Part shown: piece after piece, positions 1 to 7,205 of the stretch | Layout of the letters: each line of letters opens with the position of its first letter | Numbering within the stretch: position 1 is the stretch's first letter | Translations under genes and position numbers: made by a program | Assembly: GCA_023386675.1 (NCBI GenBank) | Contig: JAEWJG010000142.1 | Coordinates: forward strand, 1 to 18,255 | Direction of reading: 5' to 3' | From: Actinomycetes bacterium | Lineage (GTDB): Bacteria; Actinomycetota; Actinomycetes; Actinomycetales; Microbacteriaceae | DNA: 18,255 nucleotides | The notes under the pieces: generated by a model | What the model saw: the letters and a program-made list of their open reading frames with translations, nothing else | The model's database searches: none | Told to the model about the DNA's origin: nothing

Positions 1-1428
1 GCTCGCGAGTGCGCGAAGGTCGGTATGCGCGTGACCGTCCTCGAATCCGCGTCGACACTCGGAGGCAGCATCCGCTCGGCCCGGCTCGGCGGGATCGTCG
101 TCGACGTCGGCGCCGAGAGCTTCGCCACCCGCGGCGGCCACGTCGCCGAACTGCTCCACGATCTCGGGCTGGATGACGACGTGGTGCAGCCGAATCCCTC
201 CGGTGCCTGGGTGCGGCACGGCTCGACGTCCGTGCCGCTGCCGAAGGCCGGCCTGCTCGGCATCCCGAGCTCGCCGTTGGCGTCGGATGTGGTGGCCGCG
301 ATCGGCGCAGGCGGCGCGTTCCGCGCGTACCTCGACCGCCTCCTCCCGGTTCTGAAGATCGGGCAGGAGCGGAGCCTCGGCGCGCTCGTGCGCAAGCGCA
401 TGGGCACGAAGGTGCTCGAGCTGCTCGTCGCGCCGGTCGCGACCGGTGTCTACTCGGCGTCGCCCGACGACTTGGATGTGGATGTCGTCGCCCCGGGCCT
501 CAACGCCGCCCTGACGCGGCTCGGTTCGCTCTCCGGCGCGGTCGGCGAGCTGCGGTCGGCGTCCAAGGCGGGGAGTGCGGTCGGCGGAATCCGCGGCGGG
601 ATGTGGCGGTTGCCGCAGGCGCTCGCCGCCGATGTCGAGGCGCGCGGCGGCGTGATCCGCACCGGGAGCACCATCGTGGCGATCGAGCAGTGGAGCCCGC
701 GCAACGACGAGGGCGGCGAGGAGGAGCGGCCCGGCCGCTGGATCGTCCGGACCGCCGACGGCGACGAGTCGGTGGCCGACGTGCTCGCGGTCGCCGCACC
801 GGCCGATTCCACCCTGCCGCTTCTCGCCTCCCTCGGCCTCGGCGTGCTCTCCGCGCTGGACTGGCCCGCCGCGTCCAGCGTCGAGCTGGTCACGCTGGTC
901 GTGGAGGACGACCGCCTCGCCTCCACGCCGGTCGGCACAGGCGTGCTGGTCGCGGATGTGCCCGGCTCCGACGTCCGCGCCAAGGCGATGACCCATTCCA
1001 GCGCCAAGTGGGCGTGGGTCGCCGAAGCCGCCGGCGCGGGTCGCCACGTGGTGCGCCTCTCGTACGGCCGGGCCGGCCGCCCGGCCGAGACGATCGCCCT
1101 CGGAGACGCCGAACTGCGGGCCCAGGCCATCGCCGACGCCTCCCGCTTGCTCAATATTCCGATCGCGGAATCCGCGGTGACCGCATTCGCGCGCACCCCC
1201 TGGACGAACGCCCTGCCTTATGCGACAGTGGGGCAGCGGGAACGCATCGAGCGCGTCCGCTCCGAGGTCGACGGCGTCGAGGGTCTCGAGGTCACCGGGT
1301 CCTGGCTGACCGGTACGGGCCTCGCCTCCGTCATCCCGGATGCGCGGCGCACCGCAGAGCGCGTGCGTGGTGTCCGATGGAAGGGCCTCACGGACGCCCT
1401 CGCGGCGGACGACCCGCAGACCGACTGA
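1..1428 (+). CDS. cgoX: Coproporphyrinogen III oxidase (CgoX/HemY type), 5'-truncated by window edge
   Basis: This FAD-dependent oxidase converts coproporphyrinogen III to coproporphyrin III in Gram-positive heme synthesis (older name HemY, protoporphyrinogen oxidase). The frame is open from base 1 and reads ARECAKVGMRVTVLESA, then GGSIRS. This is the second half of an amine-oxidase-type FAD Rossmann fold, so the GxGxxG loop and true start lie before the window. The ATG at 25 is internal. The C-terminal FAD-contact segment GSWLTGTGLASVIPDARR is present. About 475 residues are visible, and probably 15-20 are missing. The substrate assignment (coproporphyrinogen rather than protoporphyrinogen) rests on co-occurrence with ChdC and an actinobacterial CpfC. 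It is the first gene of the visible heme cluster, 36 nt before a small YtxH-like gene. Confidence 0.93.
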   Translation, partial: ARECAKVGMRVTVLESASTLGGSIRSARLGGIVVDVGAESFATRGGHVAELLHDLGLDDDVVQPNPSGAWVRHGSTSVPLPKAGLLGIPSSPLASDVVAAIGAGGAFRAYLDRLLPVLKIGQERSLGALVRKRMGTKVLELLVAPVATGVYSASPDDLDVDVVAPGLNAALTRLGSLSGAVGELRSASKAGSAVGGIRGGMWRLPQALAADVEARGGVIRTGSTIVAIEQWSPRNDEGGEEERPGRWIVRTADGDESVADVLAVAAPADSTLPLLASLGLGVLSALDWPAASSVELVTLVVEDDRLASTPVGTGVLVADVPGSDVRAKAMTHSSAKWAWVAEAAGAGRHVVRLSYGRAGRPAETIALGDAELRAQAIADASRLLNIPIAESAVTAFARTPWTNALPYATVGQRERIERVRSEVDGVEGLEVTGSWLTGTGLASVIPDARRTAERVRGVRWKGLTDALAADDPQTD

Positions 1429-1464
1429 CCGATACACGGACCGATCGAGACACTGGGAGGCGCG

Positions 1465-1773
1465 ATGCGCGGCAAGATCCTCTTCGTCACCGGAGCGGCG
1501 GTGGGCTTCGTGCTCGGCGCCCGAGCGGGACGCGAGCGCTACGAGCAGATCAAGGCCGCGGCCGCGAAGGTCTGGGAGTCGCCGACGGTGCAGAAGCAGG
1601 TGCACAACGCGCAGGACTTCGTGGCCGACAAGGTGGGCGAGTTCCCGGAGACCGCCTACATCACCGTCAAGAAGCTCGTGGTCAAGGCGAACGACCGGCG
1701 CCGTGAGTCGAAGGCGCCGTATCAGGCGCCTCCCGTCGCCTCCGCGCAGGGCCGCAGCAACACCACCGCCTGA
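1465..1773 (+). CDS. Small YtxH-like membrane-anchored protein
   Basis: This 102-residue protein has an N-terminal hydrophobic, glycine-patterned segment (about residues 4-19, KILFVTGAAVGFVLGARAG) followed by RERYEQI and a charged, helix-prone tail. The GxxxGxxxGxRxGRxxYE pattern is that of actinobacterial YtxH-domain proteins, which are thought to be single-pass envelope or stress-associated proteins of unknown biochemistry. The start is supported by GGGAGG at 1455-1460, 4 nt before ATG. It lies 36 nt after cgoX and 36 nt before the Holin-X-like gene. The family call is moderately sure; no function can be assigned. The last 20 residues are low-complexity (PYQAPPVASAQGRSNTTA). Confidence 0.8.
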   Translation: MRGKILFVTGAAVGFVLGARAGRERYEQIKAAAAKVWESPTVQKQVHNAQDFVADKVGEFPETAYITVKKLVVKANDRRRESKAPYQAPPVASAQGRSNTTA

Positions 1774-1779
1774 CGGGGG

Positions 1780-1785
1780 TACTGT
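1780..1785 (+). promoter_or_regulatory. Possible -10 box (TACTGT) before the Holin-X-like gene
   Basis: TACTGT fits the TANNNT -10 pattern and would place the transcript start near 1792, leaving a short leader that carries the GAGGGGAG ribosome site (1797-1804) before the ATG at 1810. No clear -35 hexamer was seen, so this is tentative. Confidence 0.3.
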
Positions 1786-1809
1786 GCAGAAGCGACGAGG
1801 GGAGACGCC

Positions 1810-2229
1810 ATGACTGACCGCGAACGCACCGTGAGCACGCGCACCCAGTCCCTGGGACAGCTGGTCTCCGACCTGCCGAAGCTCGTCGTCGGCCTCCTCA
1901 AGGCCGAGCTGAACCACCTCAAGGCCGAATTCGCCGAGAAGGCGAAGTATGCCGGGGTCGGCATAGGGCTGCTCGTCGGCGCGGCGCTCCTCGCGTTCTA
2001 TGCGTTCGGCGTGCTGATCGCCGCTGCCATCCTGGGCATCGCGGTCGCACTGCCGGCGTGGGTGGCGGCGCTGATCGTGTTCGGCGCGCTCGTGATCATC
2101 GCGGTCGTCCTGGCGCTCGTCGGCGTCCGCTCGTTCAAGAAGATGGACGGCGTCGCGCCGTCGCAGACCATCGACAGCATCAAGGAAGACGCCGACGCGC
2201 TGAAGGGACTGGGGAAGTATGACAACTGA
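1810..2229 (+). CDS. Holin-X family (phage holin superfamily III-like) membrane protein
   Basis: This 139-residue protein has an amphipathic N-terminus (SLGQLVSDLPKLVVGLLKAEL, then NHLKAEFAEKAKYAGVG) and two hydrophobic stretches at about residues 48-78 and 83-106, ending in a soluble tail. This layout matches the 'putative actinobacterial Holin-X' family. Despite the name these are chromosomal proteins, and nothing phage-like surrounds this copy. A strong ribosome site GAGGGGAG at 1797-1804 precedes the ATG. The 3' end overlaps the DUF3618 gene by 11 nt, which suggests translational coupling. The role is unknown; membrane organisation or envelope stress is a guess from neighbours only. Confidence 0.85.
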   Translation: MTDRERTVSTRTQSLGQLVSDLPKLVVGLLKAELNHLKAEFAEKAKYAGVGIGLLVGAALLAFYAFGVLIAAAILGIAVALPAWVAALIVFGALVIIAVVLALVGVRSFKKMDGVAPSQTIDSIKEDADALKGLGKYDN

Positions 2230-2434
2230 CCGCAGCGACGTCGAGCGGGCGCGGGCGGACCTCGCCGCGACCGTGGACGCCATCCAGTACAAGCTGAACG
2301 TGCCCGCGCGAGCGAGCGAGCGCATCCAGCGGCTCCGCAGGGAGAACCCGGTCGCGCTGGCCGGCATCGCCGCAGGAGCCGCTGTGGCCGTGGCCGGGAT
2401 CGTGTGGGGCGTCGTGAGCCTCGTCCGCCGGTGA
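2219..2434 (+). CDS. DUF3618 family small membrane protein
   Basis: This 71-residue protein begins DRSDVERARADLAATVDAIQ, then YKLNVPARASERIQRLRREN, followed by one transmembrane helix (about residues 46-68). The 'ArADLAaTVDAIqyKLnVpaRasE' pattern is typical of DUF3618 proteins of actinobacteria, short single-pass proteins of unknown function. The ATG at 2219 overlaps the upstream Holin-X gene by 11 nt in another frame. YtxH-like, Holin-X and DUF3618 genes together form a compact three-gene membrane set inserted between cgoX and chdC. Family call good; function unknown. Confidence 0.85.
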   Translation: MTTDRSDVERARADLAATVDAIQYKLNVPARASERIQRLRRENPVALAGIAAGAAVAVAGIVWGVVSLVRR

Positions 2435-2483
2435 GCCGCCCTCCGTTTTTGGCCTTCCCAGGTTTGCGAGGGAGACTGTGGGT

Positions 2484-3215
2484 ATGAGTACCCCGGCTGC
2501 CGCTCCGGCAGAGTCGTCCGCCCCCGAAACCCCCAACGACACCCCCTCCGGCTTCACGCTCTGGGCCGTCCTGCGCCGCGACCCCGCCCGTCCCGACGAC
2601 CTCGACGGCACCGACGTGCCCAAGGCCGTGCAGGAGCTGGACGGCGTGATCGCCGACATCGAGCTGCAGGGTGTGACCACCCGTGGCCTGTACGACGTCT
2701 CCGGCCTGCGCGCCGACGCCGACGTCATGATCTGGCTGCACGGCCCCGAGGCCGAGACGCTGCAGTGGGGCCTGCGCCAGCTGCGACGCACCCGGCTGCT
2801 GAAGTCGCTCCTCCCGACCTGGAACGCCATGGGCGTGCACCGGGACGCGGAATTCAACAAGGCCCATGTCCCCGGCTTCCTCCGCGGCAAGGAGGCGCGC
2901 AACTGGCTGTGCGTGTATCCCTTCGTCCGCAGCTACGAGTGGTACCTGCTCCCGGACGAGGACCGCGGCAAGATGCTGGCTGAGCACGGCCGCAAGGGCG
3001 CCGCGTTCCGTGACGTCCTCGCCAACACGGTCGCGTCGTTCGCGCTCGGCGACTACGAGTGGATCCTCCCGATGGAGGCGGACGAACTGACCGACCTCGT
3101 CGACATGATGCGCGAGCTGCGCTACACCGAGGCGCGCCGCCACGTGCGCGAAGAGGTCCCGTTCTTCACCGGCCGTCGCATCACGGCCGCCGAGCTCGTG
3201 GAGGTTCTGCAGTGA
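2484..3215 (+). CDS. chdC: Coproheme decarboxylase (ChdC/HemQ)
   Basis: ChdC oxidatively decarboxylates two propionates of coproheme III, using hydrogen peroxide, to yield heme b: the last step of the coproporphyrin-dependent pathway. The product belongs to the chlorite-dismutase-like family (243 residues from ATG 2484). The motif VYPFVRSYEWYLL holds the expected catalytic tyrosine (about Y145), and LAEHGRKGAAFRD carries the proximal heme histidine (about H168). TWNAMGVHRDAEFNKAHVPG is also characteristic. Two starts are possible: GTG 2478 and ATG 2484. The ribosome site GAGGGAG (2468-2474) is 9 nt from the ATG but only 3 nt from the GTG, so the ATG is preferred. The stop overlaps the cpfC start by 4 nt (GTGA), indicating coupled translation. 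Confidence 0.95.
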   Translation: MSTPAAAPAESSAPETPNDTPSGFTLWAVLRRDPARPDDLDGTDVPKAVQELDGVIADIELQGVTTRGLYDVSGLRADADVMIWLHGPEAETLQWGLRQLRRTRLLKSLLPTWNAMGVHRDAEFNKAHVPGFLRGKEARNWLCVYPFVRSYEWYLLPDEDRGKMLAEHGRKGAAFRDVLANTVASFALGDYEWILPMEADELTDLVDMMRELRYTEARRHVREEVPFFTGRRITAAELVEVLQ

Positions 3216-4393
3216 CGGACGCGCAGGTCGAGCAGCGCGTGCTGGGGGCGACCCCGGCGGCGGCCTCCGGCCCCGAGCACGTGACCGAGCCGGTCGCCTA
3301 CGACGCGATCCTGCTCGCCGGCTTCGGCGGCCCCGAGGGTCAGGACGACGTCATCCCGTTCCTCCGCAATGTCACGCGCGGGCGCGGCATCCCCGAGGAG
3401 CGGCTGGAGGAGGTGGCCCACCACTACCGCCACTTCGGCGGCGTCAGCCCGATCAACGACCAGAACCGCGAGCTGAAGGCGGCGCTGGAGGCGGAGCTCG
3501 CCTCGCGCGACATCGACCTGCCCGTGCTGTGGGGCAACCGCAACTGGGACCCGTACCTCGCCGACGCACTGCACGAGGCCGACGAGCGGGGCTTCACCAA
3601 GCTGATCGCCATCGCCACCAGCGCCTACTCGTCGTACTCGAGCTGCCGCCAGTACCGCGAGGACTACGCCGCGGCCCTCGAGTCCACCGGCCTCCTCGGC
3701 CGCATCGAGATCGACAAGGTGCGTCAGTTCTTCGACCACCCGGGCTTCGTCGAGCCGTTCATCGAGGGCGTGAAGAACGCCATCGACGAGCTGCAGGAGA
3801 AGCTGCCCGGCCTCGACCCGGCGAAGGAGGTGCGCATCCTCTTCTCGACGCACTCCATCCCGTCGTCGGATGCCGCCAAGTCCGGCCCGGCCGAGCGCGG
3901 GTTCGGCGAGGGCGGAGCGTATGCCGCCCAGCACCTCGCCGTCGCCGAGGTCGTCTCGCACGCCGCGACCGGCGGCACCGTCGAGTGGGATCTCGTCTAC
4001 CAGTCCCGCTCCGGCCCTCCGTCGATGCCGTGGCTGGAGCCCGACATCAACGACCGCATCGCCGAGCTGCCCGCGCTGGGCGTCAAGGCCGTCGTCATCG
4101 TGCCGCTCGGATTCATGAGCGACCACATGGAGGTGCTCTGGGACCTCGACAACGAGGCGATGGAGACCAGCGACGAGAACGGCCTGGTCGCCGTCCGCGT
4201 CCCGACCCCCGGCACCCACGCGACCTTCGTGAAGGGTCTCGTCGACCTGGTGCTGGAGCGCCGCGACGGCGTCCCGGTGGATCAGCGTCCGGCGGTCACC
4301 TCGATCGGCCCCTGGTACGACGTGTGCCGTCCGGGGTGCTGCGAGAACGTCCGCCTCGGCTTCAAGCCCGCAGCGGCGGGACTGGCGCCGTGA
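3212..4393 (+). CDS. cpfC: Coproporphyrin III ferrochelatase (CpfC/HemH), [2Fe-2S] type
   Basis: CpfC inserts ferrous iron into coproporphyrin III in Gram-positives. This 393-residue protein has the ferrochelatase core: LLAGFGGPEGQDDVIPFLRN, YRHFGGVSPIN, the catalytic histidine in FSTHSIP (H214) and the acidic GFMSDHMEVLWDLDNEA segment. It carries four cysteines placed as in actinobacterial [2Fe-2S] ferrochelatases: C145 in SSYSSCRQY, and C372, C376 and C377 in DVCRPGCCENVR at the C-terminus. The start is GTG 3212, overlapping the chdC stop by 4 nt. The same frame is open further upstream, but that stretch is inside chdC and lacks family similarity. The stop overlaps the hemC start by 4 nt. 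Confidence 0.95.
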   Translation: MTDAQVEQRVLGATPAAASGPEHVTEPVAYDAILLAGFGGPEGQDDVIPFLRNVTRGRGIPEERLEEVAHHYRHFGGVSPINDQNRELKAALEAELASRDIDLPVLWGNRNWDPYLADALHEADERGFTKLIAIATSAYSSYSSCRQYREDYAAALESTGLLGRIEIDKVRQFFDHPGFVEPFIEGVKNAIDELQEKLPGLDPAKEVRILFSTHSIPSSDAAKSGPAERGFGEGGAYAAQHLAVAEVVSHAATGGTVEWDLVYQSRSGPPSMPWLEPDINDRIAELPALGVKAVVIVPLGFMSDHMEVLWDLDNEAMETSDENGLVAVRVPTPGTHATFVKGLVDLVLERRDGVPVDQRPAVTSIGPWYDVCRPGCCENVRLGFKPAAAGLAP

Positions 4394-5391
4394 CCGGGAC
4401 CGTGACGAGAGTCGACGGCGCTTCGGAGCGTCGCGACGGCGTGCTGCGCATCGGCACGCGCGGGAGCGCCCTGGCCGTGGCGCAGACCACGGCGGTCGCG
4501 CAGTCGATCGCCCGCGCGACCGGTCTGGATGTCGAGCTCGTCACGGTCACCACGCACGGCGACACGTCCCGCGAGTCCCTGGCGCAGCTCGGCGGCACCG
4601 GTGTCTTCGCGACGGCCCTGCGCGATGCGCTGCGGGCCGGCGAGGTCGACCTGGTCGTGCACTCGCTCAAGGACCTCCCGACCGCGCCCGCTCCCGGGCT
4701 CGTGGTCGGCGCCGTCCCGAAGCGGGCCGACGCCCGCGACACCCTGTGCGCCCGCGACGGGCTCACGCTCGACGCACTGCCCGAGGGCGCACGCGTCGGC
4801 ACCGGCTCCCCGCGCCGCGTCGCGCAGCTGAAAGCGCAGCGTCCCGACCTCGACGTCATGGACCTGCGCGGCAACGTCGACACCCGGCTCGGCAAGGTCG
4901 CCGACGGCGAGCTGGACGCGGTGGTCCTGGCAGCGGCCGGCCTCACGCGCCTCGGCCGCCTGGACGCCGTGACCGACTACTTCGCCCTCTCGCTCATGCC
5001 GACCGCCCCGGGACAGGGCGCGCTGGCGCTCGAGGTGCGGGCCGGCGACGAGAAGGGACGCGGTCCCATCGCCCGTGCGCTGTCGGCCGTCGATCACGTG
5101 ACCAGCCACGCGTCGGTCGTCGCCGAGCGCGTGGTGCTCGCGGGACTCGAGGCCGGATGCGCCGCACCGATCGGCGCGACCGCGCTGGTCGACGACGGCC
5201 TGCTGTTCCTCACCGCGACCGTGTACCGCCCTGACGGCACGGCGCAGCTGACCGCCTCCCACGCCGCCACCCCGGACTCGCTGAGCGCCGCCCACCTGGA
5301 GGAGGCCGCGCAGGACGTTGGCGCCCGCGTGGTGGCGGAGCTGCTGGAGGCCGGCGCGGCCGACCTCGCGCCGCTGGGGAGCACCCGATGA
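4390..5391 (+). CDS. hemC: Hydroxymethylbilane synthase (porphobilinogen deaminase)
   Basis: HemC polymerises four porphobilinogen molecules into hydroxymethylbilane in the cytoplasm. The 333-residue product shows the family signatures LRIGTRGSALAVAQT near the N-terminus, VHSLKDLPT, GTGSPRRVAQLKAQRPDL with DLRGNVDTRLGK, and MPTAPGQGALALEVR. The cysteine that anchors the dipyrromethane cofactor is present in GLEAGCAAPIGA (about C257). The start is GTG 4390, overlapping the cpfC stop by 4 nt. The frame is open far upstream, but that part is antisense-type noise in cpfC. The 3' end overlaps hemD by 4 nt (ATGA), so these genes are almost certainly co-translated. Confidence 0.96.
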   Translation: MTGTVTRVDGASERRDGVLRIGTRGSALAVAQTTAVAQSIARATGLDVELVTVTTHGDTSRESLAQLGGTGVFATALRDALRAGEVDLVVHSLKDLPTAPAPGLVVGAVPKRADARDTLCARDGLTLDALPEGARVGTGSPRRVAQLKAQRPDLDVMDLRGNVDTRLGKVADGELDAVVLAAAGLTRLGRLDAVTDYFALSLMPTAPGQGALALEVRAGDEKGRGPIARALSAVDHVTSHASVVAERVVLAGLEAGCAAPIGATALVDDGLLFLTATVYRPDGTAQLTASHAATPDSLSAAHLEEAAQDVGARVVAELLEAGAADLAPLGSTR

Positions 5392-6182
5392 CGAACACGG
5401 CGCCGACCCCGAAACCGCTCGCCGGCTGGCGGGTGCTGGTGCCGCGCGGCGGCCCGTGGGGCGACTCCGTCGCCGCCGACCTTCGCTCCAAGGGCGCGTC
5501 CCCGGTCGTCGCCGCGATGATCAACTTCGCCCCCACCGCCGACGCCCCGGCGCTGGAAGCCGCGCTGGCGCGCCTCGCGAACGGCGACTTCGATTGGATG
5601 ACGGTTACCAGCGCCACGACGGTGGACGTGCTCAGCGCCCAGCGCGCCGTCGTCCCGCCGACCACCCGCGTCGCCGCGGTCGGCGAGACGACTGCCGCCG
5701 CTCTGGCCGCGGCCGGCTACCACGTCGACCTCGTGCCGTCGGAGGACAATTCCGCGCGCGGGCTGCTCGCCGAGTGGGAGGCCGCAACGCAGGGCGCCTT
5801 CCCGCTGCGCGTCCTGACGCTCCGCTCCGAGATCGCCAAGCCGCTGCTCACCGAGGGCCTGCGCCGCATCGGGCACGAGGTGGAGTCGGTGGTCGCGTAC
5901 CGCACGGTCGGCGTCCCGGTTCCCGAGAGTGTCGTTACGGATGTCCGCGACGGTCTCTTCCAGGCCATCCTCGTCACCTCCGGATCGGTCGCCGAGCAGG
6001 TGCAGGAGCAGCTCGGCCCCGTGCCCGAGTCGACGATCATCGCCGCCATCGGACCGCAGACCGCCCGCGACGCGCGCGCCTTCGGCCTCCGCGTGGACGT
6101 GATCGCGTCCGAGCGCACCGCCGCCTCCCTCATCGACGCGGTCGTGCAGGTCGCCGTCGCGCGCTCTTCGCAGGACGACTAG
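5388..6182 (+). CDS. hemD: Uroporphyrinogen III synthase
   Basis: HemD closes hydroxymethylbilane into uroporphyrinogen III with inversion of ring D. The sequence diverges strongly in this family, but the 264-residue length, the opening LAGWRVLVPRGGPWGDSVAA, the TVTSATTVDVL and VGETTAAAL motifs, and the late VTSGSVAEQV and AAIGPQTARDARAFGL motifs match the two-domain HemD fold. Its position directly after hemC with a 4-nt overlap settles the call. The product feeds either HemE (heme branch, not in this window) or siroheme/cobalamin enzymes. The stop is TAG at 6180-6182, followed by a 42-nt gap with a candidate promoter for hemB. Confidence 0.92.
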   Translation: MTNTAPTPKPLAGWRVLVPRGGPWGDSVAADLRSKGASPVVAAMINFAPTADAPALEAALARLANGDFDWMTVTSATTVDVLSAQRAVVPPTTRVAAVGETTAAALAAAGYHVDLVPSEDNSARGLLAEWEAATQGAFPLRVLTLRSEIAKPLLTEGLRRIGHEVESVVAYRTVGVPVPESVVTDVRDGLFQAILVTSGSVAEQVQEQLGPVPESTIIAAIGPQTARDARAFGLRVDVIASERTAASLIDAVVQVAVARSSQDD

Positions 6183-6211
6183 CGTTCGGAAACCGCTCAG
6201 CGATCCCGGCG

Positions 6212-6217
6212 TAGGCT
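6212..6217 (+). promoter_or_regulatory. Leaderless-type -10 box (TAGGCT) for hemB
   Basis: TAGGCT ends 7 nt before the GTG of hemB, the spacing expected when transcription starts at the start codon itself. No ribosome site precedes the GTG, which supports a leaderless transcript. A good -35 hexamer is not evident. It lies in the 42-nt hemD-hemB gap, so hemB-hemL may be transcribed independently as well as by read-through. Confidence 0.5.
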
Positions 6218-6224
6218 GCTGCGA

Positions 6225-7205
6225 GTGAGTGAACTGCACCCCGTCATCCGCCCCCGACGGCTGCGGCAGACCCCGGCGATGCGCCGGCTGGTCGCCGAGA
6301 CCCGCCTCCACCCCGCTGAGCTGATCCTCCCGCTGTTCGTGCGCGAGGGCGCCTCCGAGCCCGTCCCGATCGGCTCGATGCCCGGCGTCTCGCAGCACAG
6401 CCTGGACTCGCTGAAGCGGGTGGCGAACGAGGCAGCGGAGGCCGGCGTCGGTGGGCTGATGCTGTTCGGCGTCCCCGAGACCCGGGACGCGGTCGGCTCG
6501 GCCGCGACCGACCCGGACGGCATCCTCAACGTCGCTACGCGTGTGCTGGCGGACGAGGTCGGCGACGCGCTGGTCGTGCAGACCGACCTGTGCCTGGACG
6601 AGTTCACCGACCACGGACACTGCGGCGTGCTGGATGCGCAGGGTCACGTCGACAACGACGCCACCCTTCTCCGCTACCGCGACATGGCGGTCGCCCAGGC
6701 CGAAGCAGGCTCGCAGCTGCTCGGCCTCAGCGGCATGATGGACGGCCAGGTCGCCGCGGTCCGCGAGGCGCTCGACGACGCCGGGCACTCCGACGTCGTG
6801 ATCCTCGCCTACGCGGCCAAGTACGCCTCCGGCTTCTACGGCCCCTTCCGCGAGGCCGTCGACTCGCAGCTCTCGGGCGACCGCCGCGCGTACCAGCAGG
6901 ACCCGGCCAACCGCCGCGAGGGTCTGCGCGAGGCGCGTCTCGACCTCGAGGAGGGTGCCGACATCCTGATGGTGAAGCCCGCGCTCAGCTACCTCGACGT
7001 GCTCAGCGATGTCGCCGCGATCAGTGACGTGCCGGTCTGGGCGTACCAGGTGTCTGGCGAGTACGCGATGGTGGAGGCGGCGGCCGCGAACGGCTGGATC
7101 GACCGCAACCGCATCATCGAGGAGACGCTGGTCGGCGCCAAGCGCGCGGGGGCCGATGCGATCATGACCTACTGGGCGACCGAGGTGGCGGGGTGGCTGC
7201 GATGA
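6225..7205 (+). CDS. hemB: Porphobilinogen synthase (delta-aminolevulinic acid dehydratase)
   Basis: HemB condenses two 5-aminolevulinate molecules into porphobilinogen. The 326-residue product has the opening RPRRLRQTPAMRRLVAET and the two active-site lysines, K199 in YAAKYASGFYGPFR and K251 in ILMVKPALSYLD. The metal-site region reads DLCLDEFTDHGHCG: C123 and C133 are kept, while the middle ligand position is aspartate (D125) instead of the third cysteine of the classic zinc enzymes. I recall this mixed pattern from actinobacterial HemB. The start is GTG 6225, with no ribosome site but a leaderless-type -10 box just upstream. The stop overlaps the hemL ATG by 4 nt. Confidence 0.96.
   Translation: MSELHPVIRPRRLRQTPAMRRLVAETRLHPAELILPLFVREGASEPVPIGSMPGVSQHSLDSLKRVANEAAEAGVGGLMLFGVPETRDAVGSAATDPDGILNVATRVLADEVGDALVVQTDLCLDEFTDHGHCGVLDAQGHVDNDATLLRYRDMAVAQAEAGSQLLGLSGMMDGQVAAVREALDDAGHSDVVILAYAAKYASGFYGPFREAVDSQLSGDRRAYQQDPANRREGLREARLDLEEGADILMVKPALSYLDVLSDVAAISDVPVWAYQVSGEYAMVEAAAANGWIDRNRIIEETLVGAKRAGADAIMTYWATEVAGWLR

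Noticed and set aside
1810..2229. Holin-X gene as a sign of a prophage
   Set aside because: No endolysin, integrase, capsid or other phage gene is nearby; this family is common in actinobacterial chromosomes.
2435..2483. CCCTC (2439-2443) pairing with GAGGG (2468-2472) as a switch hiding the chdC ribosome site
   Set aside because: There are only 5 bp across a 24-nt loop, with no competing structure; too weak to call a riboswitch or attenuator.
2478..2483. GTG 2478 as the chdC start
   Set aside because: The ribosome site GAGGGAG would be only 3 nt away; ATG 2484 has 9-nt spacing. The difference is two residues, so the alternative cannot be fully excluded.
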